DNA of 64,000 nucleotides from Streptomyces sp. NBC_01233 (lineage in GTDB: Bacteria > Actinomycetota > Actinomycetes > Streptomycetales > Streptomycetaceae): assembly GCF_035989305.1 (NCBI RefSeq), contig NZ_CP108514.1, positions 2,728,501 to 2,792,500 of the forward strand. The letters are read 5' to 3'. The notes beneath the pieces were generated by a model. It had not been told where the DNA came from. It did no database searches and worked only from the letters and a program-made list of their open reading frames with translations. Every line of letters begins with the position of its first letter. The stretch's first letter is position 1. Shown here one piece after another: positions 9,512 to 17,345 of the stretch. The translations under genes and the position numbers were made by a program.

Positions 9512-10479
9512 AGTTTGTTCACTTCCGCATTCCGGGCCGGGTCGGTCTGCTGGATGCCGGCGGGCAGGAAGCCGGTCTGGCCCTTCTCGGCCAGCTCCTT
9601 CAGGTACGCCTGGTACTTCTCGGGCGAGACCACCTTGACGTTGAAGAGCATCCGGGAGTGGTCGACGCCGCAGAGCTCGGCGCACTTGCCCATGAAGGTT
9701 CCCTCTTGGCTCGGGGTGACCTCGAAGACGTTGGTGTGGCCCGGGATGACGTCCTGCTTGAACAGGAAGGGGACCACCCAGAAGGAGTGGATGACGTCGT
9801 TGGACGACAGGATGAAGCGGACCTTCTCACCCTTGGGCAGAACCAGGGTCGGGCCCGGGTTGCCCGTCTGGGGGTTCTTGTCGCCCGGGACGCCCTTCTC
9901 GTAGACGCCCTCGGCGCCCGCCGGGAAGGCCTTCGTGAAGCGGTCCGGGATCGAGGCGAGCTCCTTGGGGACCTCGCCCGTCCTCGGGGTCGCCGCATCG
10001 CCGTCGACGTTCTCGACGTAGTTGAAGCCCCAGCTCCACTGGAAGCCGATCACGTTGATCGTGTGCGCCGGCTTCGAGAGGGCGAGCAGCTTCGACTCGT
10101 CACGCGCGGTGAAGTAGAAGAGCACCGAGACGATGATGAGCGGGACCACGGTGTACAGCGCCTCGATGGGCATGTTGTACCGGGTCTGCGGGGGGACCTC
10201 CACCTTCGTCCGGCTGCGCCGGTGGAAGATGACGCTCCAGATGATCAGGCCCCAGACCAGGATGCCCGTGACGAGCGCGGCCGCCCAGGATCCCTGCCAC
10301 AGGGAGAGGATGCGCGGCGCCTCCTCGGTTACCGGAGTCGGCATTCCGAGGCGGGGAAAGTCTTGCCATGTATACGAGCAACCAGTGGCGGTCGCCAGGA
10401 CCACGCCCGCAGTCAGCGCCTGCAGCAGCTTCCGCCGCATCGGGCGCCGCGGCGAGCGGTCGGAGCCGTAGGGACTCAC
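9508..10479 (-). CDS. ctaC: Cytochrome c oxidase subunit II with CuA centre
   Basis: CtaC (323 aa) accepts electrons from QcrC through the binuclear CuA centre. The CuA ligands appear as CAELC (266-270), His274 and Met277, with the first His in DVIHSFW. A lipoprotein-like signal ends at Cys34 (ATGCSYTW), followed by two transmembrane helices. The GTG at 10479 is preferred over upstream starts because GGAAGG lies before it. It is the first gene of ctaC-ctaD-ctaF. Confidence 0.97.
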   Translation of the reverse strand: MSPYGSDRSPRRPMRRKLLQALTAGVVLATATGCSYTWQDFPRLGMPTPVTEEAPRILSLWQGSWAAALVTGILVWGLIIWSVIFHRRSRTKVEVPPQTRYNMPIEALYTVVPLIIVSVLFYFTARDESKLLALSKPAHTINVIGFQWSWGFNYVENVDGDAATPRTGEVPKELASIPDRFTKAFPAGAEGVYEKGVPGDKNPQTGNPGPTLVLPKGEKVRFILSSNDVIHSFWVVPFLFKQDVIPGHTNVFEVTPSQEGTFMGKCAELCGVDHSRMLFNVKVVSPEKYQAYLKELAEKGQTGFLPAGIQQTDPARNAEVNKL

Positions 10480-10656
10480 GTAGCGCCTTCCCGAGAGTCT
10501 CGGCCCGCGCGGCCGGCCGCGGCCGTGTTCGGGTCGGTCGCCGGCCCTGACGCAGGCAGGGGTTTGGATGTTTATGCGGACCAAACCCTACTGGACGCTA
10601 TTTGGGGTCGCGCGGGGAGGGTGCCCAACGCGCCGCTACAGCCCCCGAAGGGATGG

Positions 10657-10681
10657 ATCCGCCGTCCGGGGGACGGCGGAT
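10657..10681. promoter_or_regulatory. Perfect inverted repeat in the ctaC/desulfurase divergent region
   Basis: ATCCGCCGTCC and GGACGGCGGAT are perfect 11-bp arms around GGG. The site lies 90 bases upstream of the desulfurase start and 178 upstream of ctaC. A terminator has no obvious purpose between divergent genes, so an operator or attenuator is possible; this is inference. Confidence 0.45.
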
Positions 10682-10770
10682 GCGGCCCTGAATGGCGGAC
10701 TCCGGAGCACAACTGACGCCCCCTGACCTCGGACGCTCCCAGACCCGCCGCCTTGCCTTACGGTGGCCGG

Positions 10771-12150
10771 ATGCCGTACTTCGACAGCGCGTCCGCCGCC
10801 CCCCTGCACCCCGTGGCCCGGCAGGCGTTGCAGGCCTCCCTGGACGAGGGCTGGGCCGATCCGGCCAGGCTGTACCGGGAGGGCAGGCGTGCCCGGCTGT
10901 TGCTGGACGCGGCGCGGGAGGCCGCGGCGGAAGCGGCTGGATGCCGCCCCGACGAGCTCGTGTTCACTCCTTCGGGGACGCACGCGGTTCACACGGGGGT
11001 GGCGGGGGTCCTCGCGGGGCGCCGGCGCGTCGGCGGTCATCTGGCCGTGTCCGCGGTCGAACACAGTTCCGTGCTCCACGCGGCGGCGGCGCACGAGGCG
11101 CACGGCGGGACGGTGACCGAGGTCCCGGTGGACCGGTCGGGCGCGGTGACCGCGGCCGGGTACGCGGACGCGCTGATCCCGACGACCGCCCTCGCCTGCC
11201 TCCAGTCGGCCAACCACGAGGTGGGCACGGTCCAGCCGGTGGCGGAGGTGGCCGAGGTCTGCGCGGCGGCCGGGGTGCCGCTGCTGGTGGATGCGGCGCA
11301 GTCGCTGGGCTGGGGTCCGGTGGAGGGCGCCTGGTCGGTCCTGGCCGCGAGCGCCCACAAGTGGGGCGGCCCGCCCGGCGTGGGCTTGCTGGCGGTCCGC
11401 AAGGGGGCCCGATTCGCCCCCCAACACCCTTCTGACGAGCGGGAGTCGGGACGCTCCCCCGGGTTCGCGAACCTCCCCGCGATCGTGGCGGCGGCGGCGT
11501 CCCTGCGGGCCGTACGGGCCGAGGCCGACGCGGAGGCGGCCCGGCTGCGGATCCTGGTGGACCGGATCCGGCGGCGGGTGGTGCGGCTGGTCCCGGACGT
11601 GGAGGTGGTCGGCGACGCGGACCGGAGGCTGCCGCACCTGGTCACCTTCTCCTGCCTGTACGTCGACGGGGAGACGCTCCTGCACGAGCTGGACCGGGCG
11701 GGCTTCTCGGTCTCCTCGGGCTCCTCGTGCACGAGCTCCACACTGACCCCCAGTCACGTGCTGCGGGCGATGGGCGTGCTGTCGGAGGGGAACGTACGGG
11801 TGTCCCTGCCGCCGGGGACCACGGCGGAGGAGGTCAACGCGTTCCTGGAGGTGCTGCCGGGTGCGGTGGCGGGCGTACGGGAGCGGCTCGGCGTCTCGCA
11901 GCCGCCGGCGGTGCAGCCGGTGGCGGACTTCCTGGAACTCGACGCGCTCGGCCTGCGGTGCCCGCAGCCGGTGATCGAACTGGCCCGGGCCATCTTCCGG
12001 GTTCCGGTGGGCGGCACGGTCACGGTCGTCTCCGACGACGAGGTGGCCCGGCTGGACATTCCGGCGTGGTGCGCGATGCGGGGCCACGAGTACGTGGGCG
12101 AATCCCCCCGCGACACCGGCTCCGCCTACACGGTCCGCCGCCTGCTGTAA
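10771..12150 (+). CDS. Cysteine desulfurase fused to a TusA-like sulfur carrier domain
   Basis: Residues 1-370 form a class V PLP aminotransferase fold with the PLP Lys197 in SAHKWGG and a sulfur-accepting Cys320 in SSGSSCTSS. Residues 385-459 form a TusA/SirA domain with the active CPQP motif (Cys397). The desulfurase would take sulfur from cysteine and pass the persulfide to its own carrier domain for thiolation or Fe-S assembly. The ATG follows TACGGT by seven bases, so it is probably leaderless; an in-frame TTG lies 18 bases earlier. ErpA is encoded 3 kb away. Confidence 0.92.
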   Translation: MPYFDSASAAPLHPVARQALQASLDEGWADPARLYREGRRARLLLDAAREAAAEAAGCRPDELVFTPSGTHAVHTGVAGVLAGRRRVGGHLAVSAVEHSSVLHAAAAHEAHGGTVTEVPVDRSGAVTAAGYADALIPTTALACLQSANHEVGTVQPVAEVAEVCAAAGVPLLVDAAQSLGWGPVEGAWSVLAASAHKWGGPPGVGLLAVRKGARFAPQHPSDERESGRSPGFANLPAIVAAAASLRAVRAEADAEAARLRILVDRIRRRVVRLVPDVEVVGDADRRLPHLVTFSCLYVDGETLLHELDRAGFSVSSGSSCTSSTLTPSHVLRAMGVLSEGNVRVSLPPGTTAEEVNAFLEVLPGAVAGVRERLGVSQPPAVQPVADFLELDALGLRCPQPVIELARAIFRVPVGGTVTVVSDDEVARLDIPAWCAMRGHEYVGESPRDTGSAYTVRRLL

Positions 12151-12179
12151 CCCGGGGCTCCGCCCGTGTTTCAGCCTCG

Positions 12180-12305
12180 CCGGCGTTTGAGTGGGGGTCC
12201 GGGTGCGGCGCCCCCGGCGGCGGCGCCGCACCCGGCATCGGGCAGGACCACCGGCTCCGCCGGCGCACCGGGCTCCGCCCGGACCCGCGCCGCCTCAATC
12301 GCCGG
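12180..12305. repeat. MITE-like dispersed palindromic element, copy A (diverged)
   Basis: The element begins CCGGCGTTTGAG and ends with the near-complement CTCAATCGCCGG. Inside is a 14-bp perfect hairpin (12199-12235, CCGGGTGCGGCGCC arms) that can end transcription of the convergent desulfurase and adenosine kinase genes. Copies B, C and D share the same ends. Confidence 0.7.
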
Positions 12306-12437
12306 CGGGGCCGGATTTTGCCGGCGTCAGCCCTCGCGTGCGCGCAGCGCAAGCTCTGCGTTCGGCGGAGCGGGGTCCGGGGCGCGTCCCGGCGGCGGGG
12401 GCGGGAGACCCCCACCGCTCGGGCACAGCGGCAGCGA

Positions 12438-13412
12438 CTAGGCCAGGTGGGCGCGGACTTCGGCGGCGGCCTCTTCGCCGTAGGCCTTCGTGAAGCGCTC
12501 CATGAAGTGGGCCCGGGCCAGGGTGTACTCCTGGGTGCCGAGCGTCTCGATGACCAGCGTCGCGAGCATGCAGCCCAGCTGCGCCGCCCGCTCCAGGCCC
12601 ACACCCCAGGCCAGCCCCGTCAGGAACCCGGCGCGGAACGCGTCGCCGACACCCGTCGGGTCGACCTTCGCGGTCTCCTCCGGGCAGCCGACCACGATCG
12701 GGGCCTCGCCGACCCGCTCGATCTTGACGCCGTTGGAGCCCAGCGTGGTCACCCGCGTGCCGACCTTCGCGAGGATCTCCGCGTCCGTCCAGCCCGACTT
12801 CGACTCGATGAGGCCCTTCTCGTACTCGTTCGAGAAGAGGAACGTCGCGCCCTCCATCAGGGTGCGGATGTTGTCGCCGTCCATCCGGGCGATCTGCTGC
12901 GAGAAGTCGGCGGCGAAGGGGATCCCCCGCGTCCGGCACTCCTCCGTGTGGCGCAGCATCGCCTCGGGGTCGTCCGCGCCGATCAGGACCAGGTCCAGCC
13001 CGCCGACCCGGTCGGCCACGGACTTCAGCTCGATCAGGCGGGCCTCGCTCATCGCGCCCGTGTAGAAGGAGCCGATCTGGTTGTGGTCGGCGTCCGTGGT
13101 GCACACGAAGCGCGCGGTGTGCAGCACCTCGGAGATCCGGACGGACTCGGTGTCGACGCCGTGCCGGTCCAGCCAGGCGCGGTACTCGTCGAAGTCGGAG
13201 CCGGCGGCTCCGACCAGGATCGGGCGGCTGCCGAGCTGCCCCATGCCGAAGCAGATGTTCGGGCCGACGCCGCCCCGTCGCACGTCGAGGTTGTCGACGA
13301 GGAAGGAGAGGGAGACCGTGTGCAGCTGGTCGGCGACCAGCTGGTCGGCGAAACGGCCGGGGAAGGTCATGAGGTGGTCGGTGGCGATGGAGCCGGTGAC
13401 TGCAATGCGCAC
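12438..13412 (-). CDS. adoK: Adenosine kinase, PfkB family (mycobacterial AdoK type)
   Basis: The enzyme phosphorylates adenosine to AMP in purine salvage. The 324-residue length and the sequence (VTGSIATDH, VSLSFLVD, HTEECR, DPTGVGDAFRAGF) closely follow Mycobacterium tuberculosis AdoK as remembered, rather than eukaryotic adenosine kinase. The catalytic Asp lies in the GVGDAF motif near residue 258. In mycobacteria this gene also lies beside the cta genes and erpA, which supports orthology. Start is a GTG with AGGAG upstream. Ribokinase activity cannot be excluded from sequence alone. Confidence 0.9.
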   Translation of the reverse strand: MRIAVTGSIATDHLMTFPGRFADQLVADQLHTVSLSFLVDNLDVRRGGVGPNICFGMGQLGSRPILVGAAGSDFDEYRAWLDRHGVDTESVRISEVLHTARFVCTTDADHNQIGSFYTGAMSEARLIELKSVADRVGGLDLVLIGADDPEAMLRHTEECRTRGIPFAADFSQQIARMDGDNIRTLMEGATFLFSNEYEKGLIESKSGWTDAEILAKVGTRVTTLGSNGVKIERVGEAPIVVGCPEETAKVDPTGVGDAFRAGFLTGLAWGVGLERAAQLGCMLATLVIETLGTQEYTLARAHFMERFTKAYGEEAAAEVRAHLA

Positions 13413-13543
13413 GGCGTGGACGCTCCTGCTGAGGACGGCGAGGGACAGTCAAAACTACCCGGTAAGCGACCCCAGGCCGAACCCCAGAAACTACCCCTTA
13501 GTAGCTCTTTCTTCGCGAGAGCCCCGATGCCTACGGTGCCTTC

Positions 13544-13783
13544 ATGACCTATACCGATGGTTACGGCTACGGCGAGTACACCGCGGACAAGCGCGGCACG
13601 GAAGCCCCCCGGCAGCCCGGCTTCGCCCGGCTGCTGGGCGACTGCGCCCGGATGGCCCCGCACTGGGCGGTCCCGGCGGACCCCCGTCCGGCCCGCGTGG
13701 CGCCCTCGCAGATCCACGGGATCAGCGTCCCCTCGGCCTCGGCGCGGCTGATCGCCTCCACCGCGGCGTACGGGGACCAGTAG
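13544..13783 (+). CDS. Small conserved hypothetical protein, 79 aa
   Basis: A short basic and Tyr/Gly-rich N-terminus (DGYGYGEY) is followed by LLGDCARMAPHW and a Ser/Ala-rich end. No signal peptide or transmembrane segment is seen. The ATG is seven bases after TACGGT, which fits a leaderless transcript. It sits between adoK and the large membrane-anchored protein. I do not recognise a family beyond a Streptomyces-conserved small protein. Confidence 0.65.
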   Translation: MTYTDGYGYGEYTADKRGTEAPRQPGFARLLGDCARMAPHWAVPADPRPARVAPSQIHGISVPSASARLIASTAAYGDQ

Positions 13784-13860
13784 GAGGCCGGGGAACCGGT
13801 TGCGCCCCTGTTCCGTCACACCCGCATCAGACACGGCGGGACCGGTGAAGGAGCGATGCG

Positions 13861-15309
13861 GTGACCAGCGAACAACCCGACACATCACGCGGCACACGAC
13901 GGCGGCCCGCCTGGGCCGTCGGCTCGATCGCGGCCGCGGTGCTGCTCGCGGGCGGCGGCACCGCGTACTGGGCGTCCACCGCCCACGGCGACGGCGGGCC
14001 GGGCAACCGTACGGGTGACAGCGCGGCCTCCGCGCCCCGTGACGCGGGAGACCCCTCGGGGCCGGGCATCGCGCCCGGTGAGCCCGATCCCTCCGGCGAG
14101 GGGGTGGTCTACCGGGCCGACGTGAAGCTCCCGGAGGGCCCGGCCTCCGCGCCGGCCTTCGCCGCGTCGGGCGAGGTCACCTCGGCGGAGGTGGCCCGGC
14201 TCGCCGCGGCACTCGGCATTCCGGGCGAGCCGCGGCTCGCCGGGGACGTCTGGCTGGCCGGGGAGGCCGCCGACGGCTCCGGTCCCCGGCTCACGGTGAG
14301 CCGTACGGCTCCGGGGACCTGGAACTTCGCCCGCTTCCAGGCGCCGACCAACGGCACCGGGGACGACTGCGCCCGCGGCAAGGACACCTGCGGGCCCGCG
14401 ACCGTCCCGCAGGACGGCGGCGCGGTACCGGGCGCGGACAAGCCCGCGGCCTCGGCCAAGCCGGTGTCCGAGGAGGCGGCCAAGGCCGCCGCGGCGCCCG
14501 TACTGGCCGCCGCGGGGCTGGACGGGGCGAAGCTGGACGCCCGGCTGGCCCAGGGTTCGGTGCGGGTGGTGAGCGCCGATCCGGTGCTCGGCGGGCTGCC
14601 CACGCAGGGCTGGTCCACGAAGGTGAGCGTGGCCGGCGACGGCTCGGTGGTGGGCGGCAGCGGCGAGCTGAAGGCCCCCGTACGGGCGGCCGAGCAGCCG
14701 GTGGTCGGGGCCGTGGAGGCGCTGGCCAAACTGAACGCGAAGTCGAGCGGCAGGGAGGGCGGCCCCGACCCCAGCGGCTGCGCCACCGCGGTCCCGCTGG
14801 GGCCGGACGCCCCGGTGGCGGCCACCGACACGGTGCCGTGCAACCCGGAGCCGCGGCCCATGAAGCCCCCGCGGACGGAGACGGTCCAGGGTGCGGTGCT
14901 CGGGCTGGCCCCGGGCACGGTGAACGGCTCGCGGGGCCTGGTCCCGGCCTGGCTCTTCGAGGTGGCGGGCCGCGGCGGGGCGCCCGCGCACACGGTGGCC
15001 CAGCCGGCCGCCGCCGAGGAGAGCGCCCCCGGCCCGAAGGGCGGTCGTACCGTGCCCGGATTCTCGTACGCGGAAGCCGACCGGAAGCTGACCGTGAACT
15101 TCTGGGGCAGCGTGTGCAGCACCTACGCCCTGGAGGCGCGGGAGTCGGCCGATTCGGTCCTGGTGAAGATCACGGACACCCCGAACAAGCCGGGTCAGGC
15201 CTGCATCATGCTCGCGCAGGAGATGTCCCTGACGGCCACGCTGCAGCAGCCGCTGGGCGACCGGAAGGTGCTCGACGCGACCTCGGGCAAGCCGCTCCCC
15301 CGGCAGTAG
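13861..15309 (+). CDS. Membrane-anchored extracytoplasmic protein of unknown function
   Basis: The 482-aa protein has a basic N-terminus (RGTRRRP), one transmembrane anchor (about 17-37) and a large extracytoplasmic part rich in Ala, Pro and Gly. Cysteines occur in pairs (DDCARGKDTCG; SGCA ... VPCN; SVCS ... ACIM), suggesting disulfides. The GTG start is set by GGAG ten bases upstream; an ATG five bases earlier is out of frame. Streptomyces annotate relatives as 'large membrane protein'. No catalytic motif is visible. Confidence 0.85.
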   Translation: MTSEQPDTSRGTRRRPAWAVGSIAAAVLLAGGGTAYWASTAHGDGGPGNRTGDSAASAPRDAGDPSGPGIAPGEPDPSGEGVVYRADVKLPEGPASAPAFAASGEVTSAEVARLAAALGIPGEPRLAGDVWLAGEAADGSGPRLTVSRTAPGTWNFARFQAPTNGTGDDCARGKDTCGPATVPQDGGAVPGADKPAASAKPVSEEAAKAAAAPVLAAAGLDGAKLDARLAQGSVRVVSADPVLGGLPTQGWSTKVSVAGDGSVVGGSGELKAPVRAAEQPVVGAVEALAKLNAKSSGREGGPDPSGCATAVPLGPDAPVAATDTVPCNPEPRPMKPPRTETVQGAVLGLAPGTVNGSRGLVPAWLFEVAGRGGAPAHTVAQPAAAEESAPGPKGGRTVPGFSYAEADRKLTVNFWGSVCSTYALEARESADSVLVKITDTPNKPGQACIMLAQEMSLTATLQQPLGDRKVLDATSGKPLPRQ

Positions 15310-15336
15310 GAGCGGGCGCCCGGCTCCCGGGCATGC

Positions 15337-15383
15337 GACGAGGGCCCGCCTCCGGTCGATGCGACCGGAGGCGGGCCCTCGTC
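15337..15383. terminator. Bidirectional terminator, 22-bp perfect stem
   Basis: GACGAGGGCCCGCCTCCGGT and the following two bases pair perfectly with 15362-15383 around the loop ATG. It lies between the convergent membrane-protein gene and erpA. Confidence 0.9.
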
Positions 15384-15408
15384 CTAGGACGTACGGAGCG
15401 TCCGGGGC

Positions 15409-15765
15409 TTAGCTGAACGAGTCGCCGCAGGCGCAGGAGCCCGTGGCGTTCGGGTTGTCGATCGTGAAGCCCTGCTTCTCGATGGTGTCGACGAAGTCGA
15501 TGGACGCGCCGTGGAGGTACGGGGAGCTCATCCGGTCCGTGACGACCTTCACACCGTCGAAGTCCTTCACGACGTCGCCGTCGAGGGAGCGCTCGTCGAA
15601 GAAGAGCTGGTAGCGCAGGCCGGAGCAGCCACCGGGCTGGACGGCGACGCGCAGCGCCAGGTCATCGCGGCCTTCCTGCTCCAGCAGGGTCCTGACCTTT
15701 TCGGCGGCGGCGTCGGACAGGAGGATGCCGTCGCTCACGGTGGTCTTGTCGTCCTGTACGGACAT
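15409..15765 (-). CDS. erpA: Iron-sulfur cluster insertion protein ErpA (HesB/IscA family)
   Basis: A-type Fe-S carriers accept clusters from the Suf scaffold and deliver them to targets. The three ligand cysteines are present in QPGGCSGLRY and the C-terminal GSCACGDSF. The second ATG (15765) lies nine bases after GGGAG, whereas the first (15771) is only three bases away, so the 118-aa form is preferred. It is divergent from nadA, whose product needs a [4Fe-4S] cluster. Confidence 0.95.
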   Translation of the reverse strand: MSVQDDKTTVSDGILLSDAAAEKVRTLLEQEGRDDLALRVAVQPGGCSGLRYQLFFDERSLDGDVVKDFDGVKVVTDRMSSPYLHGASIDFVDTIEKQGFTIDNPNATGSCACGDSFS

Positions 15766-15963
15766 CTGCATTCACTCCCGAAGTGGGCGGCTCCCCGCCG
15801 GAGACGGGGAAACGTCGGACTCTTGCCGTCGGTGGCAACGAGCGGGACCGCGGATTCATTCCGGGACCCGACGCTTGTTTCAGATATTCCATGCTCGCAC
15901 ACCGCGCGCGGGGCGGGTTCGACGAATCGAGGGCTGATGCGTCACATTGACACTATCGGGCAT

Positions 15964-16010
15964 CGTCAAACTGACGTGAAGCGGTTATGATAGATAACGT
16001 CAAGTAGACG
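15964..16010. promoter_or_regulatory. Paired operator-like palindromes flanking the nadA -10
   Basis: CGTCAAACTGACG (15964-15976) and CGTCAAGTAGACG (15998-16010) share the pattern CGTCAANNNGACG. Between them lies TATGAT (15986-15991), a good -10 hexamer reading toward nadA. The geometry suits a repressor acting on quinolinate synthase expression. The regulator is unknown. The rest of the 302-base divergent region (15766-16067) shows no other clear structure. Confidence 0.6.
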
Positions 16011-16067
16011 AGAAGTCGAAGCGATGATCCAGAAGTCCCTTGTCGCAGAACAGAAAGGGTGCGTGTC

Positions 16068-17246
16068 GTGACCACCGCCCAGCCGTTGGACGTCCAGCCG
16101 ACGCCCCTTGCCCTGCTGCTGCTCGGCCGCGAGGCCGACCCCAAGAGCGAGCGCGGGGTGGAGTGCCCCGGCGACCTGCCCTCGCCCTCGGACCCGAACC
16201 TCGTGGAGCGTGCCCGCGCGGCCAAGGAGAAGCTCGGGGACAAGGTCTTCATCCTCGGCCACCACTACCAGCGTGACGAGGTCATCGAGTTCGCCGACGT
16301 CACCGGCGACTCCTTCAAGCTGGCCAAGGACGCGGCCGCCAAGCCGGAGGCCGAGTACATCGTCTTCTGCGGCGTGCACTTCATGGCCGAGTCCGCGGAC
16401 ATCCTGACCTCGGACGACCAGAAGGTGGTCCTGCCGGACCTGGCCGCAGGCTGCTCGATGGCCGACATGGCCACCGCCGAGCAGGTCGCGGAGTGCTGGG
16501 ACGTACTGACCGAGGCCGGCATCGCCGGTGCGACGGTTCCCGTCTCCTACATGAACTCCTCCGCCGACATCAAGGCCTTCACCGGCAAGCACGGTGGCAC
16601 GATCTGCACCTCGTCCAACGCGAAGAAGGCCCTGGAGTGGGCCTTCGAGCAGGGGGAGAAGGTGCTCTTCCTCCCGGACCAGCACCTGGGCCGCAACACC
16701 GCCGTCCGCGACATGGGCATGTCCCTGGACGACTGCGTGCTCTACAACCCGCACAAGCCGAACGGCGGCCTGACCGCCGAGCAGCTGCGGAACGCCAAGA
16801 TGATCCTGTGGCGCGGGCACTGCTCGGTCCACGGCCGGTTCTCGGTCGACTCGGTCAACGACGTCCGCGCCCGCATCCCCGGCGTGAACGTCCTGGTCCA
16901 CCCCGAGTGCAAGCACGAGGTCGTGGCGGCCGCGGACTACGTCGGCTCGACGGAGTACATCATCAAGGCGCTGGAGGCGGCCCCGGCCGGCTCCAAGTGG
17001 GCCATCGGTACCGAGCTGAACCTGGTCCGGCGCCTGGCGAATCGATTCGCCGCGGAGGACAAGGAGGTCGTCTTCCTCGACAAGACGGTCTGCTTCTGCT
17101 CGACCATGAACCGCATCGACCTGCCGCACCTGGTGTGGACCCTGGAGTCCCTGGCCGAGGGGACCCTGGTCAACCAGATCCAGGTCGACAAGGAGACGGA
17201 GAGCTTCGCGAAGCTCGCCCTGGAGCGCATGCTCGCCCTGCCGTAA
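16068..17246 (+). CDS. nadA: Quinolinate synthase
   Basis: NadA condenses iminoaspartate with dihydroxyacetone phosphate to quinolinate in de novo NAD synthesis. The 392-aa protein has GHHYQRDEV, the [4Fe-4S] cysteine regions (FCGVHF, HPECKHE, TVCFCSTMN) and HKPNGGL. The GTG at 16068 is chosen because AAAGGG lies about nine bases upstream; a GTG nine bases earlier lacks this. nadB and nadC are not next to it in this window. Transcription ends at a very strong palindrome. Confidence 0.97.
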   Translation: MTTAQPLDVQPTPLALLLLGREADPKSERGVECPGDLPSPSDPNLVERARAAKEKLGDKVFILGHHYQRDEVIEFADVTGDSFKLAKDAAAKPEAEYIVFCGVHFMAESADILTSDDQKVVLPDLAAGCSMADMATAEQVAECWDVLTEAGIAGATVPVSYMNSSADIKAFTGKHGGTICTSSNAKKALEWAFEQGEKVLFLPDQHLGRNTAVRDMGMSLDDCVLYNPHKPNGGLTAEQLRNAKMILWRGHCSVHGRFSVDSVNDVRARIPGVNVLVHPECKHEVVAAADYVGSTEYIIKALEAAPAGSKWAIGTELNLVRRLANRFAAEDKEVVFLDKTVCFCSTMNRIDLPHLVWTLESLAEGTLVNQIQVDKETESFAKLALERMLALP

Positions 17247-17254
17247 CCGTCGTG

Positions 17255-17306
17255 CCGGAACGCCGGAGGGGCGCCCCCAGCTGGGGGCGCCCCTCCGGCG
17301 TTCCGG
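17255..17306. terminator. Perfect 52-nt palindrome between nadA and the RND gene
   Basis: Bases 17255-17280 are the exact reverse complement of 17281-17306 with no unpaired centre. It lies nine bases after the nadA stop, between convergent genes. Confidence 0.88.
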
Positions 17307-17312
17307 TCGGTG

Positions 17313-17344
17313 GGCAGGCGCGGGCCCGAGGGCCCGCGCCTGCC
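17313..17344 (-). terminator. Second hairpin at the RND gene end
   Basis: GGCAGGCGCGGGCC pairs with GGCCCGCGCCTGCC across the tetraloop CGAG, ending one base before the RND gene stop codon. Together with the adjoining palindrome it makes a tandem terminator. Confidence 0.75.
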
Positions 17345-17345
17345 G

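Noticed and set aside
10657..10681. Terminator interpretation of the ctaC/desulfurase inverted repeat
   Set aside because: Both neighbours are transcribed away from it, so a terminator has no transcript to end; it is kept as possible regulatory DNA.
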